Shown here one piece after another: positions 1-9,974 of a DNA stretch of 64,000 nucleotides; position 1 is the stretch's first letter; every line of letters starts with the position of its first letter. The translations under genes and the position numbers were made by a program. The notes beneath the pieces were generated by a model that worked only from the letters and a program-made list of their open reading frames with translations, was not told the origin of the DNA and ran no database searches. Source of the stretch: Megamerina dolium (lineage: Eukaryota; Arthropoda; Insecta; Diptera; Megamerinidae); contig OY978525.1 of the NCBI GenBank assembly GCA_963854835.1, positions 54,548,355 to 54,612,354 on the forward strand, written 5' to 3'.

Positions 1-1
1 C

Positions 2-544
2 CACCATGACGACCAGGACTTCCAGCGATTTCTCTTTCGCACGTCACCAAATTCCCCAATTCAAGTTTTCCGATTGAAGACAGTCATATTTGCTTTAAAT
101 TTCGCTCCATATTTAGCCATTAGAACCCTGCAATAATTGGCTAAGGATTCCAAGAAATATTTCCCTCTCGTGGAAAAAATAATCTTCAAAGAAACCTATG
201 TGGATGACGTATTATCTGGTTCTCATACAATTCCAGATGCAGTAGAATCTTTATCTCAAGTGATACGAGTCCTCAACTCAGCAGGATTTCCATTAGGAAA
301 GATTACTGCAAATCATCCTAAAATTTCAGAGAAAATCCCAAAATCAGAACTTATCAATTCTGATTTTCTAAAATTTGAAAGTGCTAGTGCCACAAAAATC
401 CTTGGTATTCGATGGAATGCATTGACTGACACATTCTTGTACTCAGTATCATCCATCGCAACAACATCCGCTGCTACCAACCGACAAATTTTATCTGCCG
501 TTGCGAAACTTTTGACCCGGCAGGATGGCTCTCGCCCATCATGA
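2..544 (+). pseudogene. BEL-1 reverse transcriptase, C-terminal part
   Basis: Translation from base 2 gives an RT stretch broken by TAA at 134-136 and then open to 544. The catalytic YVDDVLSG box lies near 197-220, followed by the family-typical GFPLGKITAN and KILGIRWN motifs. Near 511-516 the reading moves by one base: the expected continuation into the RT-RNase H connection ([15 protein letters not shown]) appears in another frame from about 540. The left end is the window edge, not a true start. This is a relic with one nonsense and one frameshift change visible. Confidence 0.85.
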
Positions 545-1208
545 CTCAAGCAAAGCTGCTCCTCCAAGAGCTCTGGTTAGAAGGCACTGACTGGTATGAA
601 TGCGCGAAACCTAGATCGCTCATCAAATGCAATGTATTTCTGTAGAACATTTCGTCCATTGGTCTCATCGAAATCCCTCGATGGGTACAATTTGTACCCA
701 TGGATTTTGTGATACTTAAGAGAAATCGTATTGTGCAGCTCTGTACATACGATCAATGGACATGAATCAGCAAATATCCTGTCATTTACTGGTGGCTAAG
801 GGAAAGTTGCACCTCTGCAGACCGTCAGCTTACCACGTTTGGAATTGTGTGACGCCGTTTTAATTTCGCACCTAGCCAAGTCCGTTAAAGAAACTCTAGA
901 TGTCGATTTCTCAGACATATTTTTCTGGTCCGATTTTCAAATCGTTCTCGCATGGCTGGAAAAACCACCTCACACATAGAAAATGTACGTCGCTAATCAC
1001 ACAGCGCAGATACTCCAAAACTTTGGAAATGCTATCTGGCGCCATGTCGAAAATCCAGCTGATTTGGATACACGCGGATGCAGCCCCCAAGATCTTGTGT
1101 CCAATACTCTTTGGTGGAATGGCCCTGCATTGCTTCATCACCCCGAAGAAGCGTGACCAAAACCAACATTTTCCAGCAAAGGAAAGTAGAGGTTTTTTTT
1201 CACGTTAG
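545..1208 (+). pseudogene. BEL-1 RNase H / Pao peptidase region
   Basis: Pieces of the Pao-type RNase H are readable in shifting frames. IEIPRWV lies near 668-690, FWSD followed by IVLAWLEKPPHT around 920-970, and NPADLDTRGCSPQDLV plus LWWNGPALL around 1060-1135. These are hallmark strings of the BEL/Pao family. At least two frame changes and several stops separate them. In a working element this domain degrades the RNA of the RNA:cDNA hybrid. Confidence 0.75.
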
Positions 1209-2510
1209 ATGACCATACTGACATTCTCGATCGGTTCTCCACAGTCAGCAACAACAGTTCTTTGCTGACTTTAAATCCTTTTCTCGAGAAGGAAAGTCTC
1301 ATAAGAGTAAATGGTCGATTAGCTCATTCTGGTGTTAGTTATAATGAGCGCCACCCCATAATTCTTTCTGAAAAATCACGATTTTGCGTTCTGTATCTTG
1401 AGTTTCTCCATACTCTGTTCCTGCATGCAGAACAAAGGCTCATGTTCTGAATGGCTCGACAAGAATTCTATATTCCTCGTCTTAAGCCCCAAATAAGGAA
1501 ATGCATATTTCTATGCAAAGTTTGTATCATCCACAAACAAAAGGTCTGATCACAGATTATGGCAGCTCTGCCGCCTGAACGGGGTACCTTGTCGGTATCT
1601 TTCGCTACCAGATGTGTTGATTTTGCAGGCCCATTCCAAATTAAAGTATCTACGCTTCGAACTGCTGCCTTTTAAAGGGTATGTGGCTGCATTTGTATGC
1701 TTTTTCACAAAGGCCATTCATTTGGAATTGTGCTCTGATCTCTCTATAGAGGCATTCCGCGCCGCATTCGCCAGAATCGTTGGCAGAAGATAATGTCGGA
1801 TAATGGTACAACTTTCAATGGAGCTCAAAGAGCCATGAGTAAAGAATTCCTCAAATCTCTAAGATGGTGTCCAAAGACATACTGGACCAATACTCTCCCC
1901 AAGGTATTTACTGGATTTTTATTACTCCCATTGCGCCTCCCATTGCGCCCCCATTGCGCCCCTCATTGCGCCCCCATGGGCGGCCTATGGCAATCGACAG
2001 TCAAAAGCCTTAAGACTAATTTCAAGAAGACTGCCGGCAATCACATATCCTCTTCAAAGTGTTTTCTACTTTGCTCTGTAGAATAGAAGCCATGCTCAAA
2101 TCTAACCCATTTTCTCCACGCTCTCAAGACCCCAACGAGCTGATAGCGCTAACTCCAGGTCACTTCCTGCGAGGGGCTCCACTGACGGCATTGCCCAAAC
2201 CCAACTCGGAAGATATATCCCTAATAAACCGATGGGAAAAACTCAAGGCGTTTAGCCGTAGATGGAAAGCTGAATATCTACATGATCTCCACAAACGCTA
2301 CAAATGGCAACACCATCAAAAGGAACTAGAAGTAGGTAAACTGGTGGTAATTAAGTATGAACTGTTGCCCCCCAATTAATGGAGTCTCGGACGCGTTACT
2401 CACCTGTATCGGGGAACTGACGGCCACATCCATGTCGCCGATATTCCGACCAAATCGACTATTATCAAACTGCCCACAGTAAAATTATATATTTTGCCAC
2501 TTGCGTAAAA
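1202..2510 (+). pseudogene. BEL-1 integrase
   Basis: An HHCC zinc-binding region is visible around 1430-1540 (QEFYIPRL, CKVCIIHK). The catalytic core follows from MAALPPERGTL at about 1560, with VDFAGPF, SDNGTTFNGA at about 1797 and APMGGLWQS near 1972. The C-terminal part (LTPGHFLRGAP, NRWEKLKAFSRRWKAEYL, ELLPPN) is open from 2059 to 2379. The expected AAP/HMGGLW segment is stretched by a short tandem repeat at 1927-1975. Frames change several times, so this is a dead integrase. Confidence 0.85.
1927..1975. repeat. Minisatellite inside integrase relic
   Basis: A unit close to CCCATTGCGCC occurs about four to five times in tandem with small length changes, just upstream of the conserved MGGLW motif. 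Related elements have a single copy of this proline-rich segment, so the expansion probably arose in place after the element decayed. Confidence 0.8.
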
Positions 2511-3075
2511 TCGTAATACCAAATAAAAATATCTTTTTTTTTATCTAAAATACTAGGATTAGGCCTTCGTGCCAGCCGCAGTTTAACTCTGAAATTAATT
2601 AAACTCTCTACTTTCAGTTCAGCACATCAAGATCACCACCGGTGTCAGTTGTGTCATCGCCTCCACGCCTTGCGGTACTGCCACAGATTCTTGGCGATGA
2701 ATCCAAGCCAGAGGGCGGATATGGTGTTCTCGCATCAGTATTCCCCCAATTGCTTGGATCGGTCACATGGTCCTCAAGATTAAGCATCGGGCATTTAGCG
2801 CCATAATATTTTTTCAAATTTTGTTTGATATACATATACTTGTATATAATATACATATTTATATACATATATTTAATTTTTATAATTCGAACCCGTGCGA
2901 ACCATATGTCGTGTGGTTTATTACATATACGTGTAGTTTAGAATAACTAGAGCGTTTTAAAAGAGAAAGTTCAACTTCTTCTAAATACCTACTTTCCAGG
3001 ATCTTCAATTCCATCAGGAACACAGCAAACTGAACCTTTTAGTACAATAAATAGGATTAACTTAAATATTTCAAA
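2511..3075. other. Unassigned interval between BEL-1 and LINE relic
   Basis: No recognisable protein. It starts with an AT-rich stretch that may be remnant BEL-1 3' sequence. About 2618-2810 is a more GC-rich block, open on the minus strand for about 60 residues rich in Asp, Gly, Pro and Arg, which I could not match to any family. The end (2815-2885) is TA-rich. No LTR pair was found. Confidence 0.4.
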
Positions 3076-3960
3076 AGAAGTATGCACGGCGCTGAGGATT
3101 CGGTGGGCGGTATATGCCTTTGAAGAACTGAAATCTCCTGATATGAATGGCATATTTCCTGCATTATTTCAGAAGGGCTTAGAACATATTTTAGGTACTC
3201 TAACTAACATTGTAAGAAGGACTCTCCGAAATCCTTTAGACCTAACACTTTTCTTGCTGAAAGTATTAGAGAAAGCTGTAGACAACTCCATCAAAATAAC
3301 TATTCTAGTAAACTTTCGGTTACATGCTTGTCAGCATGCATACAGAGCAGGCCGATCTACGGAAACTACATTGTATGAATTAAATAACGAAACTCAGGAA
3401 AATATAGAAACACAGAAGATGGAATTATGTGCTTTTCTTAATATAGAATTTACTTTTGACAACATTTCACATGAAGCCATCCAGGAAGCTCTAATTAATA
3501 GAGATGTTAACGATACCTTAGTCTTATGGATGAGCAATATGCTCTTCAATAGAAAGGTTGAAACACTAACTAGTACAGGAAGCATAATAGCAATCACCTC
3601 CCGAAGATGTCCACAAGGGAGAGTGCTATCACCGCTAATATGGAGTATAGTAGTGGATGAAGTACTTGTAGAACTAGAAATGTTTGTGTTTCAATTTCAG
3701 TTCAAGTCCGAAAGTTCGGAAATACTCTATGTGTAAAAATCTTGTCTGGCCTGAAACGAAGAAAAATATGGTGCAGCAAAGTGGGGCTGAATATTAACCC
3801 AGCAAAAACCACAATTGTTCCATTCACTAGGATGCATAATCTTAAGAAATGGAAATGGACAGAATTGAGTTAGTACTACAGAAAAAAGAAAAATTCCTGC
3901 GACTAGTATTAGACCAGCGTTTAAGATGGAAGTCACATGTAGAAAATGTTGCGAAAATGC
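3076..3960 (+). pseudogene. Non-LTR retrotransposon reverse transcriptase relic (jockey/R1/LOA-like)
   Basis: Reading from about 3076 gives a LINE-type RT. KSPDMNGIFPALFQKG is followed by the HAYRAGRSTETTLY block, a D-containing FLNIEFTFDNIS box (the aspartate of the usual LDIEGAFD box is replaced), RRCPQGRVLSPLIW, and after a frame change the GLNINPAKT and VLDQRLRWKSHVE segments. The second catalytic box (xADD) is not visible. Both ends are truncated; the right end abuts gypsy sequence near 3965. The class is clear, the exact clade is not. Confidence 0.75.
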
Positions 3961-3993
3961 CTCTAGAATATTTATGCCTTGGAAATCATATTA

Positions 3994-4758
3994 CAATTCA
4001 GCGCGATGAATTGAAAGCCATTAACCAAGATGGGTTGGAAGATTTCTTAGCTTGTATAAAACAGCGACTATATGCTGATGCTTATAATTTGGTGCCAATT
4101 AAGAAATTCGCTGCCGTCCACCTAGAACAGTTCAAGCACCAAATAGAATTCGCACACCAACTACCACAGGAAGGTATACGAATTTTTGCAATCTGCGGCG
4201 ATACAGTGTATTAAGAATGGATACGTCTTATGTCTTATCCAACAGGTATAAGGCACACAAAACCAGTACAGATCGATCAGGTGCCAATCAATCAAAGACA
4301 GTACAGACTACCAGAAGCGCACATTTTATTTACCTGCCTAATGGAGCAGGTAAATAAAATGTAAATAAAATTTCTAAGAAAAGAAATAATTTACCTAGGC
4401 CATAAATACGATGAGGAAGGAGCATTACCAGACCCTGGAAAAGTGGAATGTGTTAAAAAAATTCCCGTGCCAAAGAATAAAAAAGATATTCAGGCATTTT
4501 TAGGTTTAGTAAATTAATACAGAAAATTTGTTGAGGATATGGCTGGTATGGCACTGCCAATCAACAAACTACTCAGAAAAGACGAGAAATTTGAATGGAC
4601 GGAAGATGTCAGAAAACTTTTGAAGATTTAAACCAAGCAACTTGATCTCCAACCATTTTATTCTACACAGACTTTTCTAAACGTTTTGTGTTAACAATAG
4701 ATGGTAGCAACGAGACTGTAGGTGCAATTCTATCGCAAGGTGAAATTGGAAAATATAG
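3994..4758 (+). pseudogene. Gypsy-G gag fragment, RT edge and RNase H (left copy)
   Basis: A Gag-like piece (DFLACIKQRLYADAYNLVP, about 4039-4095) is followed by the RT N-terminal string INQRQYRLPEAH near 4290. The sequence then jumps to the RT thumb (FLRKEIIYLGHKYDEEG, 4370-4420), FLGLVN and YRKFVEDMAG, then RNase H (VLTIDGSNETVGAILSQGEIGK, 4690-4752). The catalytic YLDD region kept in the right copy is deleted here. The piece ends exactly where the copia LTR begins (4759). It has several stops. Confidence 0.8.
4322..4361. repeat. Perfect 16-bp-arm palindrome in gypsy-G RT (left copy)
   Basis: Arms at 4322-4337 and 4346-4361 are exact reverse complements with an 8-base loop. The same palindrome is present in the inverted right copy (54236-54275). 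It marks the point where the left copy has lost most of its RT. Confidence 0.85.
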
Positions 4759-5004
4759 TGTTGTATACATAACTGTGTAATATTCGCTGAGTCTTTTAAT
4801 ACGTGTCATATTGTAATTCACTATTGTATTCAGCTATTTCAACTCTACAATTGTCATTGCTAACTGTTCAATTTCATATATGTATATACTCATATATAAC
4901 AATCACATATAATATTTTCACTTCACTTTACTTTGTTCTTCTGAACCTGTTAAATATAATATCGTGTACTTGCCCAATTGAACTCACCGTGTTTTATTTC
5001 AACA
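4759..5004 (+). repeat. copia-L 5' LTR
   Basis: It begins TGTT and ends AACA, directly before the primer-binding site. The same sequence occurs at both ends of the inverted right copy (53350-53529 and 47056-47333). The left boundary is defined by the gypsy sequence GAAAATATAG, which also precedes the LTR in the right copy. A short deletion near the start probably occurred between two GTGTT repeats. Confidence 0.88.
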
Positions 5005-5020
5005 GGTTATGGGCCCAACG
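5005..5020 (+). other. copia primer-binding site (initiator tRNA-Met internal type)
   Basis: GGTTATGGGCCCAACG follows the LTR end without a gap. The first 13 bases match the known copia strategy of priming from an internal half-molecule of initiator tRNA-Met (complement of its anticodon-stem region) rather than from the tRNA 3' end. The right copy keeps only the later part (TGGGCCCAACG complement near 53339-53349). Confidence 0.8.
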
Positions 5021-5100
5021 TGGCTCAATTGAATAAGAGTTATAGTACATATTATACATATTTGAAATTTTTAAAGTTTTTTTTAATAATTTGGTTCAAT

Positions 5101-5877
5101 ATGACTGAGGAATCCATTCATATTTTCCACCGATTAAACAACCATAACTACAGGTTGTGGAAAATCAATGTCGATGCGGTATTAAAAGGCCACGGGTTAC
5201 TTAGAATAGTACGACGGGTATCGAAATTCAATGATTCGGTCTCCCAAGATCAAAAGGATTTATGGATGAAGCGTGATGGTAAGGCTATGGGAATTCTTAT
5301 TTCTTCTATCGAAAAAGATCAAGCAAACCATGTGCTATCGTGTAACAGTTCGAACGATGTATACGACTAGTTAACAAATATCCACGACAAACAAGGTGAA
5401 GTAAAGGTTATGTGCCTTTATGAAGAATATTTCTCGTTACGAATGCAAGAAGATGAGTCAATTGCAGCATACGTATCTAAGGTGTCGTCCTTGGCAGCAG
5501 AGATAGAGGCACAAGGAGAAAAGTTATCCGACAACATCAAGATGGTACGGATTATAAGTAGTTTACTATCAAAATATCAAAATTTCAAAACCGTGTGGTA
5601 CAACATAAAGGAAGGCAGAACTATAGAAAATTTGATAGCAAAGCTACAACTACAAGAAGATCAATTTAAAAAGAACAGCGATGCAGACGTGACAGAAGCT
5701 GCATTCAACGCAAATTTGCAAAGATTCAGGAAGTCATTCGCCGACAGAAAGCGGACATCAAAATGCAACTTTTGCAACAAAATGGGACACTGGGAGAGAG
5801 AATGTGGTGCAAAAAAAGGCAAATCAAGCAAAAACATGAAGGCAACAAGCAGAGGGGCAAAAACGGTGATGAGGTAG
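5101..5877 (+). pseudogene. copia-L Gag
   Basis: The frame starts at ATG 5101 (MTEESIHIFHRLNNHNY) and continues to 5877 with one in-frame TAG at 5368-5370. It has the UBN2/copia Gag fold: YRLWKINVDAVL, the SLRMQEDESIAAYVSKVSSL helix and a C-terminal CCHC zinc knuckle (CNFCNKMGHWEREC, about 5764-5805). Protease follows in another frame, so a one-base change separates gag and pol, whereas intact copia has a single frame. Gag would package the RNA in virus-like particles. Confidence 0.85.
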
Positions 5878-6365
5878 CGTTTATTGCGTCGACATCTGAT
5901 GTTATGTCAGCGCCCTGTAGTGACGTGTGGATTGCGAACTCAGGTGACATAGAGCACATGACTTCACGCAAAGAGTGGTTCGATGATTTACAGTTGTCAA
6001 ATTTAGACCGATATGTTTATATTGCGAATAATGAGAAATTGCCGATCAGAGGTTTTGGTAGCATTAAAATCTATGCCCTCGTAAACAACAAGAGGATACC
6101 TCGTATTCTCACAAACGTTCAATACGTTCCGCAACTAAGGCAAAATCTGTTTTCTACTGGGTCAGCAACAACAGAAGGGTTCGCGATGTTAATCGAATCC
6201 AAATGTTGTACGTTGACAGATAAATACAAAAACATATTGGCAATAGGCATTCGTGGCTCTAAAAATCAATTTAGTATGATGTTTAAACAAAGAAATGATT
6301 TTGTAGCAAATTCAGCCCAGCTTGATACACTGCAGCAATGGCATTACAGACTTGGGCACATAAAT
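5763..6365 (+). pseudogene. copia-L protease and GAG-pre-integrase domain
   Basis: The reading frame contains VWIANSGDIEHMTSRKEWF at about 5925-5982, which aligns with the copia protease active site normally written DSGA. Here the catalytic aspartate is Asn, and the right copy also has NSG. The pre-integrase motif WHYRLGHIN is at about 6340-6365. The frame is cut at 6365 by the RTE insertion. The Asp-to-Asn change alone should remove protease activity. Confidence 0.82.
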
Positions 6366-8009
6366 TTACTTACTTACTTTACTTATGTGGCCATAACAAC
6401 CGAATATCGATTTAGGCCGAAAATAACATGCTTCGCCAGCCATCTCTGTTCTTCGCTAGCTGGCGCCAGTTAGTAATTCCAAGCGCCGTCAGGTTCTCCA
6501 GTACTTGGTCTTTCCACCGGAGGTTTGGTCTTCCTCTTTTGCGTCATCCTCCAGCGGGTTCCGAATATAACACCTTCTTAGCTGTAGCGTGTTCTTCCAT
6601 TCGCTCGACATGACCTAGCCAGCGCAGCCGCTGGATTTTGATGCGCTTTACTATGTCAATATCGGCATACAGCTCGTACAGCTCATGGTTGTACCTTATT
6701 CGGTACTCGCCACCAACGCAAATAGGTCCAAAGATCTTGCGTAGGACTTTTCTCTCGAAAACTCCAAGTATTCGCTCATCCGAGGTGGAAATTGTCCAGG
6801 CTTCAGCGCCATATGTTAGGACAGGCATGATGAGAGACTTGTAGAGTGTAGTTTTCGTTCTTCGAGAGAGGGCTCGACTTCTCAATTGCTTACTCAGCCC
6901 AAAGTAACACCTGTTAGCAAGAGTTATCCTACGCATGATCTCCAAGCTGACGTCATTACTGCTGTTAATGCTGGTTCCAAGATAGACAAAGTCCCTTACT
7001 ACTTCAAAAGCGTAGTTGTCAACAGTGACGTGCTGTCCAAGACGCCGGGACTCTTTGTTTGTTGACACTAGATACTTCGTCTTGCCCTCGTTCACCGTGA
7101 GACCCATCCGACGCGACTCTCTTTCCAACTCTGAGAATGCTGCACTGACTGCTCGCGTGTTCATGCCGATTATGTCAATATCGTCGGCATACGCTAACAG
7201 CATGACACTTTTGTTGAAGATAGTGCCATTATGTCGTAGATCAGCAGCTCGTATTATTTTCTCCATAATAAGATTGAAGAAGTCGCACGATAACGAATCA
7301 CCTTGTCTGAAACCCCGTTAGGTATTAAACGGTGCGGAGAGGTCCTTCCCAATTTTCACTGCACAACGGGAGTTATGCAGTGTCATTCTACAAAGTCGAA
7401 TGAGCTTTGCAGGAATACCGAACTCAGACATTGTTGCGTAGAGGTAATCCCTTACCGGACTGTCGAAAGCGGCTTTATAACCAACAAATAGGTGGTGTGT
7501 GTCGATCTGTTTTTCTTGGGTCTTCTCCAGGAATTGGCGCAGTGTGAAAATCTGGTCGATGGTGGATTTACCAGGTCTGAAGCCACACTGATAAGGTCCA
7601 ATCAGGTTGCTGAGCATAGGCTTCAACCTTTCACACAGTACGCTCGATAGAACCTTGTACGCGATGCTCAGGAGACTTATTCCACGGTAGTTGGCGCAAA
7701 TTGTGGGGTCTCCTTTTTTATGTACAGGACAGAGCACACTGAGCCTCCAATCATCAGGCATGCTTTCATCCGACCATATTCTGCTTATGAGCTGGTGCAT
7801 GCGGGTGAGCAGCTCATCGCCTCCGGTTTTAAACAACTCGGCAGGCAGGCCATCAGCACCTGCAGCTTTGTTGTTCTTCAGCCTTAAAATTGCCGTTTCA
7901 ACCTCGTCATAGTCGGGTGGTGGAACATCAACACCATCATCTGTAATTGGGGTTATCGGGCATTCTCCTCAACTGGCGGAATTGTTCGTAGCATCGCCAT
8001 TCAGTAACG
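6366..8009 (-). mobile_element. 5'-truncated RTE-clade LINE (RTE-L) inside copia-L
   Basis: It is bounded by a perfect 13-bp target duplication TGGGCACATAAAT at 6353-6365 and 8010-8022. The minus-strand element starts within the endonuclease-RT linker (5' truncated) and ends ATGGCCACATAAG followed by a (TAAG)/(TAAAG) simple-repeat tail at 6366-6385. This tail, rather than poly(A), fits RTE elements. The copia reading resumes cleanly at 8023, and the right copia copy lacks this insertion, so it postdates the duplication. Confidence 0.93.
6544..7975 (-). pseudogene. RTE-L reverse transcriptase
   Basis: Read on the minus strand from about 7975: NNKAAGADGLPAELFKTGGDELL, then DWRLSVLCPVHKKGDPT, YQCGFRPGKSTIDQIFTLRQ, the first catalytic block (GYKAAFDS; the full-length copy has DYKAAFDS), and FRQGDSLSC. 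The second catalytic box AYADDIDIIG lies near 7192-7170. A TAA at about 7318-7320 interrupts the FNT/RGF junction, and the C-terminus shifts frame near 6545. The thumb and distal domain (FERKVLRKIFGPICVGGEYR, RLRWLGHVERMEE) are intact. Otherwise it is close to the full-length RTE at 59406-62769. Confidence 0.88.
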
Positions 8010-8022
8010 TGGGCACATAAAT

Positions 8023-9641
8023 ACAGCAACAATTAAAATTATGTGTGAAAAACAATTAGCTCATTGCATTAATGTGACAGATAAAACCGATTTCTTTTGT
8101 GAACGGTTTCATCGAAAGAGAAAATAGAACGGTTCAAGAATCAGCTCGTATGATGTTGCTGGCAAGCGGTCTAAACAAACTTTTGTGGCCTGAAGCAGTA
8201 AAAACGGCAGTTTATATACTCAATAAATCAGCATTGGCAAATAGGTCAAAAACACCGTTTGAGTGCTGGTTTGATAAAAAGCCAGATTTAAGTCACTTGT
8301 AGATTTTTGACACCGAATGCATGGTCTACCTGCCCAAACAACTTGGAAGAAAAAAGTGGGACGCTAAAGCATAGAAGATGTTTCTAGTTGGTTATAAACC
8401 TTCAGCAACAAATTTTCATTTGTAAGATCCAGAGACAAATAAGGTGGTAGTTAGTTGAGACATTGTTTTCAATGAAAAGTTAATTAAGTTTGGACCATTC
8501 CACGATGACGACGAGGAAGATACGGACAGTGGCAGCCGTGAACAACAAAATGAAAGCGATTTTTCACTTTTTCGGCAGCATATCGCCAGCACACTGAAGT
8601 CTTCGCTGAAAACGGAAGCATCAACCGTTATGTCAACTACACCTACCAATTCTGCATCTACAGATTCAGTTGTTGACACAAGGGAGAACAAGAGGTATGG
8701 TCTACGTAGAGATGTTGTACCCCCTCAACGATTTGGTTATGATTACATAGGTTGTTTGGCAACCATCCCAGAGCCTGATACTTATGATGACGCTGTGAAT
8801 TCGAAATAAGGAGCAAACTGGAAATCGGCGATAAATGATAAAGTAAATTCCCTTGAAGCTTGGGAGTTAGTCGCAAAACCATATGATAAAAATATTGTGG
8901 GATGCATATGGGTATTTAAAATTAAATCAAATCCAACCTGAAAACCAATATTTAAAGCACGACTAGTTGCCAAAGGCTATTCGAAAGAACCTGGTATAGG
9001 CTATAGGGAGACTTATTCGCTTGTAATACGATATGATTCAGTGAGAGTTGCCATGGCGATTGCTGCTTTTGTAGACATGGAAATGATGCAGCTCGATGTA
9101 AAAACTGCGTTTTTATATGGTAACCTCAGTGAGGAAATTTATATGAGTATTCCAAAAGGCATCAATGTTAGTCCTGGTAAAAATTTAGTGTTTCGTCTCA
9201 AAAAGTGTTTTTATGGCCTTAAACAAGCTTCTCGCGATTTGGAACTCGAAATTTACTGAATTTTTACAAACATTTAAAATGAAGCAATCAAGTGCTAATC
9301 ATTGTGTCTTTCATGGAAATATTCAAAACAGCAAGATTATTTTGCTTCTATACGTTGATGATGGCTTGATAATATCTACAAACAAAGCTGCTTTTAAATT
9401 ATTTATTGAAAAATTATCAAACAATTTTCGTATCACGTATGGCGAAAACAACTATTATATTGCGAAATTTACCGAGATAGATTTAACAAATCAATAAAAA
9501 TTAGCCAGCATTGCTATTTAATGAAAATACTTAATCGATTTAATATGAATGATGCAAAAGATGTTTCAACTCCAAGTGACAGCAACGAATATCTATCGAA
9601 ATCGAGTGAGGAAAACAATATAAAATATCCATTCAGAGAAG
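8023..9641 (+). pseudogene. copia-L integrase remnant and reverse transcriptase
   Basis: Copia resumes after the RTE. NGFIERENRTVQESARMMLLASG (8097-8165) is the end of the integrase core; the central core with the first two catalytic acidic residues is deleted, and the right copy has the same deletion. The IN C-terminal linker follows, then RT: ELVAKPYDKNIVGCIWVFKIK (8865-8925), QLDVKTAFLYGNL (9090-9125), KCFYGLKQASRD (9203-9238) and the active site LLLYVDDGLIIS (9344-9380). Frameshifts occur near 9240 and 9497, with several stops. It breaks off at FREA (9641). Confidence 0.85.
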
Positions 9642-9900
9642 CTGTTTGTTTTATCGACACCGAAAGACGAGTGCATGGCATTGTTTTAGAAGCTTTTTCA
9701 TGGCAAGTTGTTACAGAACTGTCAAATGCTTGCCGATTGGTGGGTACCGTTCGAAAGAAAAATCTTTTCGATATTATGTAAACAATTGTAAAAAATACCA
9801 AATCAGCAAAAGTTCAAGGCTTACCAAAATGTAAATGGTATTGACCGAAACGCCTTCAAGACCATTTTAAACGGCTTATACGGACATGATGGGATTTCTC
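9642..9900. other. Junction segment with SINE fragment (9684-9778, minus)
   Basis: Copia sequence stops at about 9641. Bases 9684-9778 match the middle of the SINE family seen at 9975, 28706 and 62875, in minus orientation (AGAAGCTTTTTCATGGCAAG and GGGTACCGTTCGAAAGAAAA are shared). It lacks the tRNA-like head. The rest (9779-9900) has no recognisable content before gypsy integrase sequence begins. Confidence 0.7.
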
Positions 9901-9974
9901 CCAGAAAATCAAAGGAAACGCCAAGAGGCACCTTGACAAAGATATAAACCCGATAATATTTAGAGTAGGAGAAA

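Larger units (their letters stand above)
1..2510 (+). mobile_element. BEL/Pao LTR retrotransposon relic (BEL-1), cut by window edge
   Basis: A degenerate BEL/Pao pol runs left to right in the usual order: reverse transcriptase with the YVDD box, a Pao-type RNase H, then integrase. It enters the window already inside the RT, so gag, protease and the 5' LTR are out of view. Stops and frameshifts occur in every domain, so it is not functional. A 3' LTR could not be delimited; similarity to the other BEL integrases in this window fades by about 2510. The order and the motifs FWSD, APMGGLW and LTPGHFL are diagnostic of BEL/Pao rather than gypsy or copia. Confidence 0.9.
4759..9641 (+). mobile_element. 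Ty1/copia retrotransposon, left copy (copia-L)
   Basis: It has a 5' LTR (4759-5004), a copia-type primer-binding site (5005-5020), gag with a CCHC knuckle, protease, GAG-pre-integrase domain, a remnant of integrase, and RT with the YVDD box. The 3' part (RNase H and 3' LTR) is missing: the sequence breaks at 9641 and is followed by a SINE fragment. An RTE insertion (6366-8009) splits it. Its 5' LTR lacks about 33 bases near the start relative to the right copy. Confidence 0.92.
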
